Source: an uncultured Chloroflexota bacterium
GTDB lineage: Bacteria > Chloroflexota > Limnocylindria > Limnocylindrales > CSP1-4
Length of the DNA stretch: 11,457 nucleotides
Direction of reading: 5' to 3'
Assembly: GCA_903924005.1 (NCBI GenBank)
Contig: CAIXZV010000408.1
Coordinates: forward strand, 1 to 11,457
The notes under the pieces were generated by a model. The model made no database searches and was not told the DNA's origin. It saw nothing but the letters and a program-made list of their open reading frames with translations. Both the position numbers and the translations under genes were made by a program. Shown here one piece after another: positions 1 through 6,346 of the stretch. Position 1 is the first letter of the stretch, and each line of letters starts with the position of its first letter.

Positions 1-401
1 CGGAGGCTGTGGTGTTCTCCAAGGTCATCGCGGCACACACGGCCCGGCGCATGTCGGCCGCCAGTTACGTGGAACTCGCCGCGGTCATCGACGGGCGCGG
101 GGACGCGGTGCTGTCCGGCATGCTGGAGACCTCCATCCGGACATCTGGGATCGAGATTGTCCCGTTCACGCCGGCACAGGCACGCCTCGCCCGCATTGCG
201 TACCAGCAGTTCGGCCGGGGTTCCGGTCATCCCGCGCGTCTCAACATGGGCGACTGCTTCGCGTATGCCTTGGCGCGGGACCTTGGCGAGCCACTGCTGT
301 TCAAGGGCCGGGACTTCGCCCTGACGGACATCGAGCTCGTGACGGAGCCGGTCAAGGAGCGGCGGCTGTCCGAGGTGCTGGCGGCGTACTCGGCTGGCTG
401 A
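1..401 (+). CDS. vapC: VapC-family PIN-domain toxin (ribonuclease), 5' end outside window
   Basis: Likely toxin of a type II VapBC toxin-antitoxin pair; VapC proteins are Mg-dependent RNases that cut tRNA or rRNA. The reading frame is already open at the window edge (Glu-Ala before the GTG at 9), and family members begin with a Val-Asp-Thr-Ser-Ala block that is missing here, so the true start and the first catalytic Asp lie upstream. Two later acidic sites are visible: Glu in SYVELAAVID (near 73) and Asp in LNMGDCFAYALA (near 252), followed by the typical PLLFKGRDFALTDIEL ending, whose Asp is the last acidic position. About 130 residues are seen, near full length for the family. The antitoxin gene would be expected just upstream. 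The TGA stop (399-401) lies within the first copy of the palindrome described next. The family call is firm; the RNA target is unknown. Confidence 0.87.
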   Translation, partial: EAVVFSKVIAAHTARRMSAASYVELAAVIDGRGDAVLSGMLETSIRTSGIEIVPFTPAQARLARIAYQQFGRGSGHPARLNMGDCFAYALARDLGEPLLFKGRDFALTDIELVTEPVKERRLSEVLAAYSAG

Positions 402-563
402 TCGGCGGCACCGATCGATTTCGCGTCCGCGCACCCCCGCTGATCGGTACCACCGATCAAAACGACGGCGCCGGGCCAGCGAGGGGCCAATTCGGCGGCA
501 GATTGATCGGTGGCACCGATCACTCGCACCTCTGCCGCGGAGAATCGATCGGCGGGACCGATC
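400..563. repeat. Four phased copies of a 17-bp palindrome (putative operator array)
   Basis: Seen directly: GATCGGCGGCACCGATC at 400-416, GATCGGTACCACCGATC at 442-458, GATCGGTGGCACCGATC at 505-521 and GATCGGCGGGACCGATC at 547-563. The arms are GATCGG/CCGATC, extended to GATCGGT/ACCGATC in the second and third copies; only the central bases vary. Starts are 42, 63 and 42 bp apart, multiples of 21 bp (two helical turns), so all copies face the same side of the helix. Each copy carries two GATC sites, eight in 164 bp. The array lies between vapC and the lipid operon and ends 108 bp before the operon's first start codon. Inference: binding sites for a dimeric regulator of that operon. The alternative is a dispersed intergenic palindromic repeat. 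I saw no further copy elsewhere in the window. Confidence 0.8.
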
Positions 564-671
564 ACCCGCGACGGCGGGCTGTAACGGTTTGGGCGCGATG
601 GCCGTTGACGCGGCGCGGGGCTGTCGGGCAGGATCGGCCGACGCGGGGGTGTGTCCGCACGGGGGAGCAGC
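402..671. other. Non-coding gap between vapC and the lipid operon
   Basis: Apart from the palindrome array I see no convincing gene here. One half-site, GATCGG at 632-637, follows the array at roughly the same phase (85 bp after the start of the last copy). No clear sigma70 -35/-10 pair could be picked out, although the operon promoter must lie here or upstream of vapC. A 74-codon open frame (503-727) runs through the gap and into the next gene in another frame; it lacks a ribosome binding site. Confidence 0.5.
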
Positions 672-1274
672 GTGAACCTGTACGCCACCAAGGGGGCGAT
701 CAACGCAAGGCTGGTGCCGCTGGTTGACCGGCTGGCCGCCGCGGGCGTGACGCCGGACCAGATCACGCTGGCCGCTGTGCCCGTTGCACTCATCGGCAGC
801 GTTTGCCTGCTGCTCTCCCCGCAGGCGCCGGCCCTGCTGCTGGCCATCCCCGTGCTGGCCGGGGTGCGCATCCTGCTGAACCTGCTGGACGGCAACATGG
901 CGCGCCGGACCGGCAAGATCCACCCGCGCGGCGAGCTGTTCAACGAGCTGGGCGACCGTCTGGCCGACACCGCCTTCCTGGCCCCAGTGGCCTTCCTGCC
1001 GGGCGCCGACGCCCGCATCGTCCTGCTGGGCGTGCTGGCCGGGGTCCTTGCCTCGTACACGGGCATCACCGCCAAAGCCGCCGGGGCCGAGCGCCTGTAC
1101 GGCGGCATCCTGTCCAAGCCTGGGCGCATGGCGCTGCTGGTGGTGTTCTGTGTCTGGGCAGCGATCGCTGCGCCGGACCCCACGGTCTGGACGTGGTTTG
1201 GGCCAATCCTCCTGCTCGGCACCACGCTTACGCTGCTTGAGCGCATCGTCACCGCGGTGAGGCGGCTCCCATGA
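672..1274 (+). CDS. CDP-alcohol phosphatidyltransferase family membrane protein (YnbA-like)
   Basis: Integral membrane enzyme that would move a phosphatidyl group from CDP-diacylglycerol onto an alcohol, making a phospholipid headgroup. Family motif at residues 70-95: N-x2-DG-x2-AR-x8-G-x3-N-x3-D. The classical motif has Asp at all four acidic positions; here positions 1 and 3 are Asn (N70, N91) and D73 and D95 remain. From memory, the same Asn pattern occurs in a YnbA-type subfamily, so it may mark that subfamily rather than decay. Hydrophobic segments lie near 31-49, 52-69, 99-110, 115-130, 152-168 and 176-190. I chose the GTG at 672 (200 residues) because GGGGGAG sits just upstream at 660-666; a GTG at 651 would add seven residues without a better site. 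First gene of the operon; its TGA overlaps the next ATG by 4 bp. The alcohol acceptor cannot be read from the sequence. Confidence 0.85.
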   Translation: MNLYATKGAINARLVPLVDRLAAAGVTPDQITLAAVPVALIGSVCLLLSPQAPALLLAIPVLAGVRILLNLLDGNMARRTGKIHPRGELFNELGDRLADTAFLAPVAFLPGADARIVLLGVLAGVLASYTGITAKAAGAERLYGGILSKPGRMALLVVFCVWAAIAAPDPTVWTWFGPILLLGTTLTLLERIVTAVRRLP

Positions 1275-2191
1275 ACATGACGCCGCTCGACGCCGCATCG
1301 GCCGTCCTGCTTGGCGGGTCCGTCTTCGGCATCGTGGCGGCTGGGCTCTTCGCGCTGGCGAGGCGCGGCAAGACCACCGGGCTCACCCCGCGGACCGCGC
1401 TGGAACGCGCTGGCAGCTACGCGGTGCTGGGCGTGCTGCTGTTGATCGCCGCACGTGTTGGCGTGCCCGGGCTGGCGGTCCTCTTCGGCGTCATCGGCGC
1501 CGCCGGGCTCTACGAGTGGGGCCGCCTGTTTGAGCTGCCGATGCACCATCGGATTGCCATCGTGGGGGCCCACTTCGTCATCATCGGCGCCATCGCCGTT
1601 GGCGGGGTGGCCGCGGCCTACTGGCTGGTGGGCGGGCTGGTGCTGGTGGGCGCGCTGTGGCCGGTGATCCGGGCGAACACGGGGCGTGCCATGCGGGACT
1701 TGGGTTTTGCCGCCGTTGGTGTGGCGATGATCTCCGTGATGCTCGCCCACGGCGTTGCGCTGGGCGTGGAGCACGGCGAGGCGGGCATCGCGCTGGTTCT
1801 GGCGCTGGCCGTCGCCTGTGCGTTCTCGGATGTTGGCGCGTTTGTGGCCGGCAAGAAGTTTGGCAAGACCAAGCTGGCGCCAAACCTCTCGCCTAACAAG
1901 ACCCGCGAGGGCGTCTTCGGCAACATCATCGGTGCGGCGCTGGGTCTGGTTGCGTTCCTGCCGGCCATCGTGCCGGCCTTTGGCGTCCCGTTCTGCGCGG
2001 TGCTGGTGCCGCTGGTGGCGGCGGGCTCAATCTGGGGCGACCTGCTGGAGAGCGCCGCCAAGCGCGAGGCGGGCGTGAAGGACGCGGGCCACTGGCTGCC
2101 CGGTTTTGGCGGCATCCTGGATCGGGTTGACTCGCTGCTGGTGACGGTGGCGCTGGGCTACTGGATCGCGAAGCTGTGGGGCGCAGGGTGA
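1271..2191 (+). CDS. Phosphatidate cytidylyltransferase (CdsA/YnbB-like)
   Basis: Predicted to make CDP-diacylglycerol from phosphatidate and CTP in the membrane, the donor for the preceding transferase. The 306-residue length fits CdsA. The C-terminal CdsA signature is present at residues 261-287 (SAAKREAGVKDAGHW, then LPGFGGILDRVD) with one change: the usual PGHGG reads PGFGG, so His is Phe. The upstream conserved block runs from SDVGAFVAGKKFGKTKL (186-202) to LSPNKTREG (206-214). About eight hydrophobic segments are visible. The ATG overlaps the previous stop as ATGA, with GGTGAGG at 1256-1262 placed 8 nt upstream, which supports both the start and translational coupling. Side-by-side genes for a CDP-alcohol transferase and a CdsA paralogue recall E. 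coli ynbA-ynbB. It is probably a dedicated paralogue rather than the housekeeping enzyme, but the chromosome's main cdsA is not visible to confirm that. Confidence 0.88.
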   Translation: MNMTPLDAASAVLLGGSVFGIVAAGLFALARRGKTTGLTPRTALERAGSYAVLGVLLLIAARVGVPGLAVLFGVIGAAGLYEWGRLFELPMHHRIAIVGAHFVIIGAIAVGGVAAAYWLVGGLVLVGALWPVIRANTGRAMRDLGFAAVGVAMISVMLAHGVALGVEHGEAGIALVLALAVACAFSDVGAFVAGKKFGKTKLAPNLSPNKTREGVFGNIIGAALGLVAFLPAIVPAFGVPFCAVLVPLVAAGSIWGDLLESAAKREAGVKDAGHWLPGFGGILDRVDSLLVTVALGYWIAKLWGAG

Positions 2192-2216
2192 TGGCGCGGC
2201 CCTGCGGGGCCGAGCG

Positions 2217-2864
2217 ATGAAGCCCACGGCGCCAAAGGGCTGGCAGTTCTCCCGCCCGGCAATCTTCGGCCGCGAGGTGACAGCGCGGATCGTTGGCCCG
2301 TTCCTGGGCTACTTCCTGCGCGGCCCCAAGGTGATTGGCGCGGAGCATCTGGCCGAACTTGAGGGCGCCGCGATCATCTGCCCCACGCACGCCAGCCACT
2401 TCGACTTCTCTGCCATCCGCCTGGCGCTTGGGCCGCGATACCGCCGACGCCTCTCCGCATCGGCTGCCGCGGACTACTTCACGGTCAGCCGGACGCGCTG
2501 GTTCTTCGCCGCCTGGCTGGGCTCCTTCGCGTTCCGGCGCACCGGCCGCGGGGATGACTCCTTTGAGGCCGCCGCCGGGTTGCTGGACGAGGGCTGGAAC
2601 GTGCTGGTCTTCCCCGAGGGGACGCGCAGCATGACCGGCACCATCGGCCCGTTCAAGCCCGGAGCCGGGCTGCTGGCCACGCTGACGGGGCGGCAGGTGC
2701 TGCCCGTACGGATCATCGGCATTGCCGCTGTGCTGCCAAAAGGATCCCGCTGGCCGCATCGGGCGCCGGTGGAGGTGCGCTTTGGGGCGCCGATGCGCGC
2801 GATGCCCGGCGAGCACGCCCGCGAGTTCACGAGGCGGCTTGAGGCCGCGGTTCTTGCCCTGTAG
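2217..2864 (+). CDS. PlsC-like 1-acylglycerol-3-phosphate acyltransferase (LPLAT family)
   Basis: Likely acylates lysophosphatidate or a related lysolipid to a diacyl lipid at the inner membrane face. LPLAT blocks in order: catalytic H-x4-D as THASHFD (H58, D63), an FRRTG block at 106-110, the glycerophosphate-binding FPEGTRS at 132-138, FKPGAG at 146-151 and LPVRIIG with Pro163. The last part contains VLPKGSRWP (172-180), seen in some bacterial LPLATs. At 215 residues it is compact and has only weak hydrophobic stretches near 22-34 and 95-105. The ATG at 2217 is 25 bp after the cytidylyltransferase stop. That spacer holds a 6-bp hairpin (CGGCCC 2197-2202 with GGGCCG 2207-2212) just ahead of the start, which might damp translation. 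Its place behind a CdsA homologue suggests it supplies phosphatidate. The acyl donor (acyl-CoA or acyl-ACP) is unknown. Confidence 0.87.
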   Translation: MKPTAPKGWQFSRPAIFGREVTARIVGPFLGYFLRGPKVIGAEHLAELEGAAIICPTHASHFDFSAIRLALGPRYRRRLSASAAADYFTVSRTRWFFAAWLGSFAFRRTGRGDDSFEAAAGLLDEGWNVLVFPEGTRSMTGTIGPFKPGAGLLATLTGRQVLPVRIIGIAAVLPKGSRWPHRAPVEVRFGAPMRAMPGEHAREFTRRLEAAVLAL

Positions 2865-2868
2865 GCGG

Positions 2869-2882
2869 GCGGCCAAGGCCGC
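2869..2882 (+). promoter_or_regulatory. Small GC hairpin in the intercistronic gap
   Basis: GCGGCCAAGGCCGC is a perfect inverted repeat 5 nt after the acyltransferase stop and 27 nt before the TTG start of the dehydrogenase. It has no T-run, so it is not a canonical terminator. It could be an RNA-processing or partial attenuation point dividing the three phospholipid genes from the three downstream genes, or simply chance in GC-rich DNA. Confidence 0.25.
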
Positions 2883-2909
2883 ACGCGCACCCAGCCCACG
2901 GAGGACGCA

Positions 2910-3830
2910 TTGACACCGCGGATTGGCTATATCGGTCTGGGCAGCCTTGGCCGCCACCTGGCGAACAGCCTGCTGCAGGCGGGCTTTCCGCTGACGGTCT
3001 ACGACATCCACAAGGAAGCGGCCGCCGACCTGCTCGCCGCCGGCGCCGTCTGGGCTGACTCCGCCGCCGATGTGGCGCGCGCGTCCGACACGATGATCAC
3101 CTGCCTGCCCTCGCCCGAGATCGTCACGGCGACGGTGGAGGGACCCGGCGGCATCCTGGAGGGGCTCGCCGCGGGCGGCACCTGGATTGACATGAGCACC
3201 AACGACCTGCACGAGCTCAAGCGCCTCGCTGCGCTGGCGGCGGCGCAGGGCGTGGCCACGCTCGAGGCGCCCGTGACCGGCGGCGTCCACCGCGCGGCCG
3301 CGGGGATGATCTGCGTGATGGTTGGTGGCGACAAGGCGGTGTTCGAGCGCCACATGCCGGCCTTTGAGGCGATGGGAGGCAAGGTCTTCTACATCGGCGA
3401 ACTGGGCCAGGCATCGGTGATCAAGGTGATCACCAACATGCTCGCCTTCATTCACCTGGTTGCCGATGGCGAGGCCCTCATGCTGGCCAAGGCAGGCGGC
3501 GTGGACCTCGGGCTTGCGTGGGACGTGATCAAGGCCAGCTCCGGCAACAGCTTCGTCCACGAGACGGAGGGCCAGCTGATCCTCAACGGCAGCTACCAGA
3601 TCAACTTCACGATGGATCTCGCGCGCAAGGACCTCCACTTTGCGCACCAGATGGGCCGCGAGTTTGGCGTGCCGCTGGAGCTCGCCAGCATGACGGAGCA
3701 GATCTTCGCCCGCGGCCGCGCAACGTACGGCGGCGGCGCCCAGTCCACGATGATCGTCAAGCTGCTTGAGGATGCGGTGGGTACCAATCTGCGAGCGCCC
3801 GGTTTTCCCGCTGAGTTGGCGCCAGAATGA
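2910..3830 (+). CDS. Beta-hydroxyacid dehydrogenase (3-hydroxyisobutyrate / 6PGDH-like NAD(P)-binding family)
   Basis: Soluble oxidoreductase that would oxidise a beta-hydroxyacid, or reduce a semialdehyde, with NAD(P). The Rossmann motif is at the N-terminus (IGYIGLGSLG, residues 5-14), with Asp32 in TVYDIHK favouring NAD over NADP by the usual rule. The substrate-binding block EAPVTGGVHRAAAG spans 119-132 (family DxPVSGG), the catalytic Lys is K172 in VIKVITNML, and the C-terminal all-helical domain has ARKDLHFA near 238-245. The length of 306 fits the family. The start is TTG at 2910 with a strong GGAGG at 2900-2904, 5 nt upstream; no other start fits the N-terminal motif. It is unusual in a lipid operon: the family acts on hydroxyisobutyrate, tartronate, serine-like and similar small acids, so it may prepare or recycle a headgroup. 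The substrate is not deducible. Confidence 0.88.
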   Translation: MTPRIGYIGLGSLGRHLANSLLQAGFPLTVYDIHKEAAADLLAAGAVWADSAADVARASDTMITCLPSPEIVTATVEGPGGILEGLAAGGTWIDMSTNDLHELKRLAALAAAQGVATLEAPVTGGVHRAAAGMICVMVGGDKAVFERHMPAFEAMGGKVFYIGELGQASVIKVITNMLAFIHLVADGEALMLAKAGGVDLGLAWDVIKASSGNSFVHETEGQLILNGSYQINFTMDLARKDLHFAHQMGREFGVPLELASMTEQIFARGRATYGGGAQSTMIVKLLEDAVGTNLRAPGFPAELAPE

Positions 3831-3868
3831 GGGGACACGAGCGCTAGAGGCGCAGGGAGGGCACGCCG

Positions 3869-5179
3869 ATGTCGATCCGCAAGCTCAACGCCCGCGAATA
3901 CCTGGTCAACCTGGTGGCCGTCACCGCGCTGATGCCGGTGTACGGCCGCCGGGAGCACGCGGCCCGGCCCGCGCTTGACGCCTTTGCCTTCCGGCGCGCC
4001 CGCGACATGGCGGTGCACGCCGGCGCGCACGTGCCCGTCTACCGGGAGCTGTACGCGGCAGCCGGCGTTGATCCGCGGGCCGTCGCCTCCTGGGAGGACT
4101 TTCGGCGCCTGCCGCTGATGGACAAGACGACCATCCGCGAAGGCTGGCCTTCCCGCTCCGTCGCGGAGGGCTCCAACCTGGACGACTGCATCCTCAGCAC
4201 CTCGTCCGGCTCGTCCGGCATGGTGATGACGATCCCCCACCTTGGCGACCGTATGTGGCCGTATTTGATCTCCGGCCAGCGGATGCTGCGCTGGGCCACC
4301 GGGGACCGCTACCCGTTCTGGTATCGCCAGGCCTACGTCTACACGTCCGAGTACCCGCTGCTCCACGTGCCGGGGTTCTACCCGCTGGTGTTCATCCCCA
4401 CGTCAGCCGATCCGGAGCGGCTGCTGGACCAACTCGAGGCGCTCAAGCCGCACCTGCTGCACACGTACCCCACGGTGCTGCGGGACCTCATCGCGCTGGC
4501 GCCGGAGCGCATGGCGGCGCTTCGCCTCCGCGGGTGCTCAGTTGGCTCGGAGCTGTCCACGCAGGCGGAGCGCGACGGGTGGGCCGCCGTGCTCGGTATC
4601 CGCGTCTGCGACGAGTACAGCTCCGAGGAGCTTGGCCGGATCGCCTCGCAGTGCCCGGAGGGCCGCTACCACCTGCACGAGGACGTGGTCCTCACCGAAA
4701 CCGTGGACGACGACGGCCAGACGACCACCGGCGTCGGTGAGGTGGTGGGCACCGAGTTCCACAATCGGACGATGCCGTTTGTACGCTACCGCCAGGGCGA
4801 CCTTGCGCGGATCATCGACGAGGGCTGTCCCTGCGGACGCCACACGCGGCTGCTGGTGGACCTTGTGGGCCGGCGCAACGACGGCTTCCTGCTGCGCGAC
4901 GGGCGTCGGCTGCCGGCAGGCTTCCTGCTGGACGTGTCGTACCGGGCAATCCTGGGCGATCCGGACCTTGTCACTTCCTATCGCTTTGTCCAGCGTGACC
5001 CGGACACGGCGGTGTTTGAGGTGGTGCCGGGGACGTCATGGCGTGAGAGCTCGGCGGCCGCGGTGGTCGCGTCGCTGACGGCTGAGTTGCCCGCCTCGCT
5101 TGCGGTGTCGGTGGCCGAGGTGGCCGAGATCCCGCGCAGCGCAGGCGGCAAGCGCCAAACCGTCGTGCGGGCCTTCTGA
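3869..5179 (+). CDS. PaaK/CapK-like adenylate-forming ligase (phenylacetate-CoA ligase family)
   Basis: Predicted to activate a carboxylic acid as an acyl-adenylate and pass it to CoA or another acceptor. Phosphate-binding loop STSSGSSG at residues 110-117; adenine/ATP region DEYSSEELG at 248-256, where the family has D-x-YG-x-TE; RYRQGD at 306-311; a CPCGR cysteine block at 320-324; and the C-terminal catalytic Lys in RSAGGKRQ (K428). The length of 436 is typical. The ATG at 3869 has AGGGAGG at 3854-3860 with 8-nt spacing. True aryl-CoA ligases share this fold with CapK-like proteins of polysaccharide clusters and F390-synthetase-like proteins, so the acid is unknown. No phenylacetate catabolism genes are nearby. 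In an operon of lipid genes, the natural inference is a ligase that attaches or activates an acyl or headgroup acid. Confidence 0.83.
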   Translation: MSIRKLNAREYLVNLVAVTALMPVYGRREHAARPALDAFAFRRARDMAVHAGAHVPVYRELYAAAGVDPRAVASWEDFRRLPLMDKTTIREGWPSRSVAEGSNLDDCILSTSSGSSGMVMTIPHLGDRMWPYLISGQRMLRWATGDRYPFWYRQAYVYTSEYPLLHVPGFYPLVFIPTSADPERLLDQLEALKPHLLHTYPTVLRDLIALAPERMAALRLRGCSVGSELSTQAERDGWAAVLGIRVCDEYSSEELGRIASQCPEGRYHLHEDVVLTETVDDDGQTTTGVGEVVGTEFHNRTMPFVRYRQGDLARIIDEGCPCGRHTRLLVDLVGRRNDGFLLRDGRRLPAGFLLDVSYRAILGDPDLVTSYRFVQRDPDTAVFEVVPGTSWRESSAAAVVASLTAELPASLAVSVAEVAEIPRSAGGKRQTVVRAF

Positions 5180-5180
5180 G

Positions 5181-5190
5181 CCCGGCCGGG
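5181..5190. repeat. 10-bp perfect palindrome between ligase and DUF3419 genes
   Basis: CCCGGCCGGG begins 1 nt after the ligase stop and ends 6 nt before the next ATG. It occupies the place where a Shine-Dalgarno sequence would be expected, and no good one is visible. Translation of the downstream gene may therefore depend on coupling to the ligase. It could also be chance in DNA this GC-rich. Confidence 0.3.
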
Positions 5191-5196
5191 CGCGCC

Positions 5197-6261
5197 ATGG
5201 CGATCACGTTTACCCGCGCTTGGGAAGACGACCGGCTCGATGCCGAGCTGCTGGCGGTCGCGCCGGGCTCGCGCGTGCTCGTGGTGGCGGCAGCCGGCGA
5301 TGCGGCGCTTGCGCTAGCGGCCGATGGCGCCGATGTGGTGGCCGTCGATCTCAACCCGGAGCAGCTTCGGCTGACCGCGCTGAAGCTGGCCGCGGCCCGG
5401 GTGCTGGACCCTGAGACGCTCCACCGCTGGTTTGAGGTGGGGCGCGATCCGTCGGCGCCAGCGGCCTACCGCGAGCGGGTCCGGGCCGGGCTGGCGCCCG
5501 AGGACGCGGCGTTCTGGGATGCGCACATCGGCATGGTGGCGCGCGGCCTCCACGGGCATGGCGGTGTCGGGCGCCCGTTCCTCTGGCTTGGGCGCGCGGT
5601 CCGCGTTGTGCGGCCGCGACTGGCGGGGGTCATCGAGCGCTCGCAGGATCCCTCCACGCAGGCCGAGTTCTGGCGGCGGCGCGTGCGGCCGGTGATCTTT
5701 GGGCGGCTCTCGCACTGGGTGGCGGCCAACACCAGCGTGCTCGCGCCCATGGCGCCCAACCCGGACGAACTGGAGCGGATGCGCCACGGCGGCTGGTCCC
5801 ACGGGCTGGAGGCGCGGGTGGACGCGGTGGTTGCGTCAACGCTGGTGCGGCGGCATCCGTGGTGGCGGCCGGCGTTCTCGGGGCGGCCGGCGGATCCGGG
5901 CGATGGCGCGGCCTGGCTGGACCCGGCGCGCGTGGCGGCGCTGGCGGCGTCACCCCGGCTGGAACTGGTTCACGGCGACTTGACGGCCGTCCTGCGCGCG
6001 CAGCCCCAGGCTTCGCTGGCGGCCATCTCCGTCTCCAACGTGCCGGACTGGCTGGACCCGGCTTCCACGGCTGCTCTGGCGGCCGCGGTCCGAGACGCGC
6101 TGGCACCCGGCGGCCGTGTGCTGGTACGCCGCGTCGTGGCCGATGTCACAGACGCGTTCGTGGCCGCCGGCCTCAACCGCGACCCGGTCTCGGACGACCT
6201 GGCGTCCCGCGACCGAACCGCGCTCTACGAGCGGGTGGACCTGTACCGCCGCGCGGAGTGA
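5197..6261 (+). CDS. DUF3419 / BtaA-like S-adenosylmethionine 3-amino-3-carboxypropyl transferase
   Basis: BtaA transfers the 3-amino-3-carboxypropyl group of SAM to diacylglycerol, giving diacylglyceryl-homoserine, the first step of betaine lipid synthesis. Family features: FTRAWEDDRLDAELL at residues 5-19 (family WEDP-x-x-D), SAM-binding loop VLVVAAAGDAALALA (27-41), VVAVDLNPEQL with Asp51 (47-57), and a C-terminal methyltransferase-like strand AISVSNVPDWLDP. At 354 residues it is shorter at the N-terminus than the Rhodobacter enzyme (about 410). The ATG at 5197 lies 17 bp after the ligase stop. No BtaB N-methyltransferase gene is in the operon, so the product may stay unmethylated or be altered differently, for example by the ligase. 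The lipid acceptor is inferred from the family and the context. Part of its 3' end recurs, degraded, at 8374-8446. Confidence 0.8.
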   Translation: MAITFTRAWEDDRLDAELLAVAPGSRVLVVAAAGDAALALAADGADVVAVDLNPEQLRLTALKLAAARVLDPETLHRWFEVGRDPSAPAAYRERVRAGLAPEDAAFWDAHIGMVARGLHGHGGVGRPFLWLGRAVRVVRPRLAGVIERSQDPSTQAEFWRRRVRPVIFGRLSHWVAANTSVLAPMAPNPDELERMRHGGWSHGLEARVDAVVASTLVRRHPWWRPAFSGRPADPGDGAAWLDPARVAALAASPRLELVHGDLTAVLRAQPQASLAAISVSNVPDWLDPASTAALAAAVRDALAPGGRVLVRRVVADVTDAFVAAGLNRDPVSDDLASRDRTALYERVDLYRRAE

Positions 6262-6279
6262 GCCACCAAGGTGAACATC

Positions 6280-6304
6280 GAACGGTCCGACCCGTGCATT
6301 CGTC
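6280..6304 (+). promoter_or_regulatory. Possible ECF-type promoter for the sigma factor operon
   Basis: GAAC at 6280-6283 and CGTC at 6301-6304 are 17 nt apart, resembling the AAC -35 core and CGTC -10 core of many ECF-dependent promoters. They lie 43 nt before the sigma factor start, where an autoregulated promoter would sit. An alternative -35, TGAAC at 6272-6276, gives too long a spacer. The match is short and could be accidental. Confidence 0.25.
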
Positions 6305-6346
6305 CATGATGGCGACAACCCAGCGCTGCGCATCGAAGGGAAGGGC

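Noticed and set aside
400..563. CRISPR array
   Set aside because: The repeats are only 17 bp, are palindromic with variable centres, lie 25-46 bp apart, and no cas gene is present.
503..727. 74-codon plus-strand open frame in which the palindromes read as repeated (L/S)IGGTD(H/Q/R) peptides
   Set aside because: The repeat spacing (multiples of 21) keeps a frame by necessity, the variable bases are the palindrome centres rather than wobble positions, there is no ribosome binding site, and the frame runs into the next gene. A palindrome array explains it better.
227..1774. Long minus-strand open frame (515 codons) opposite vapC and the lipid genes
   Set aside because: It is the mirror of strongly supported plus-strand genes in GC-rich DNA; the translation is low-complexity (Arg, Pro, Ala, Ser) with no domain.
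1926..3647. 573-codon minus-strand open frame opposite the CdsA, PlsC and dehydrogenase genes
   Set aside because: It crosses three genes with clear family motifs on the other strand; its own translation is compositionally biased and unlike any family.
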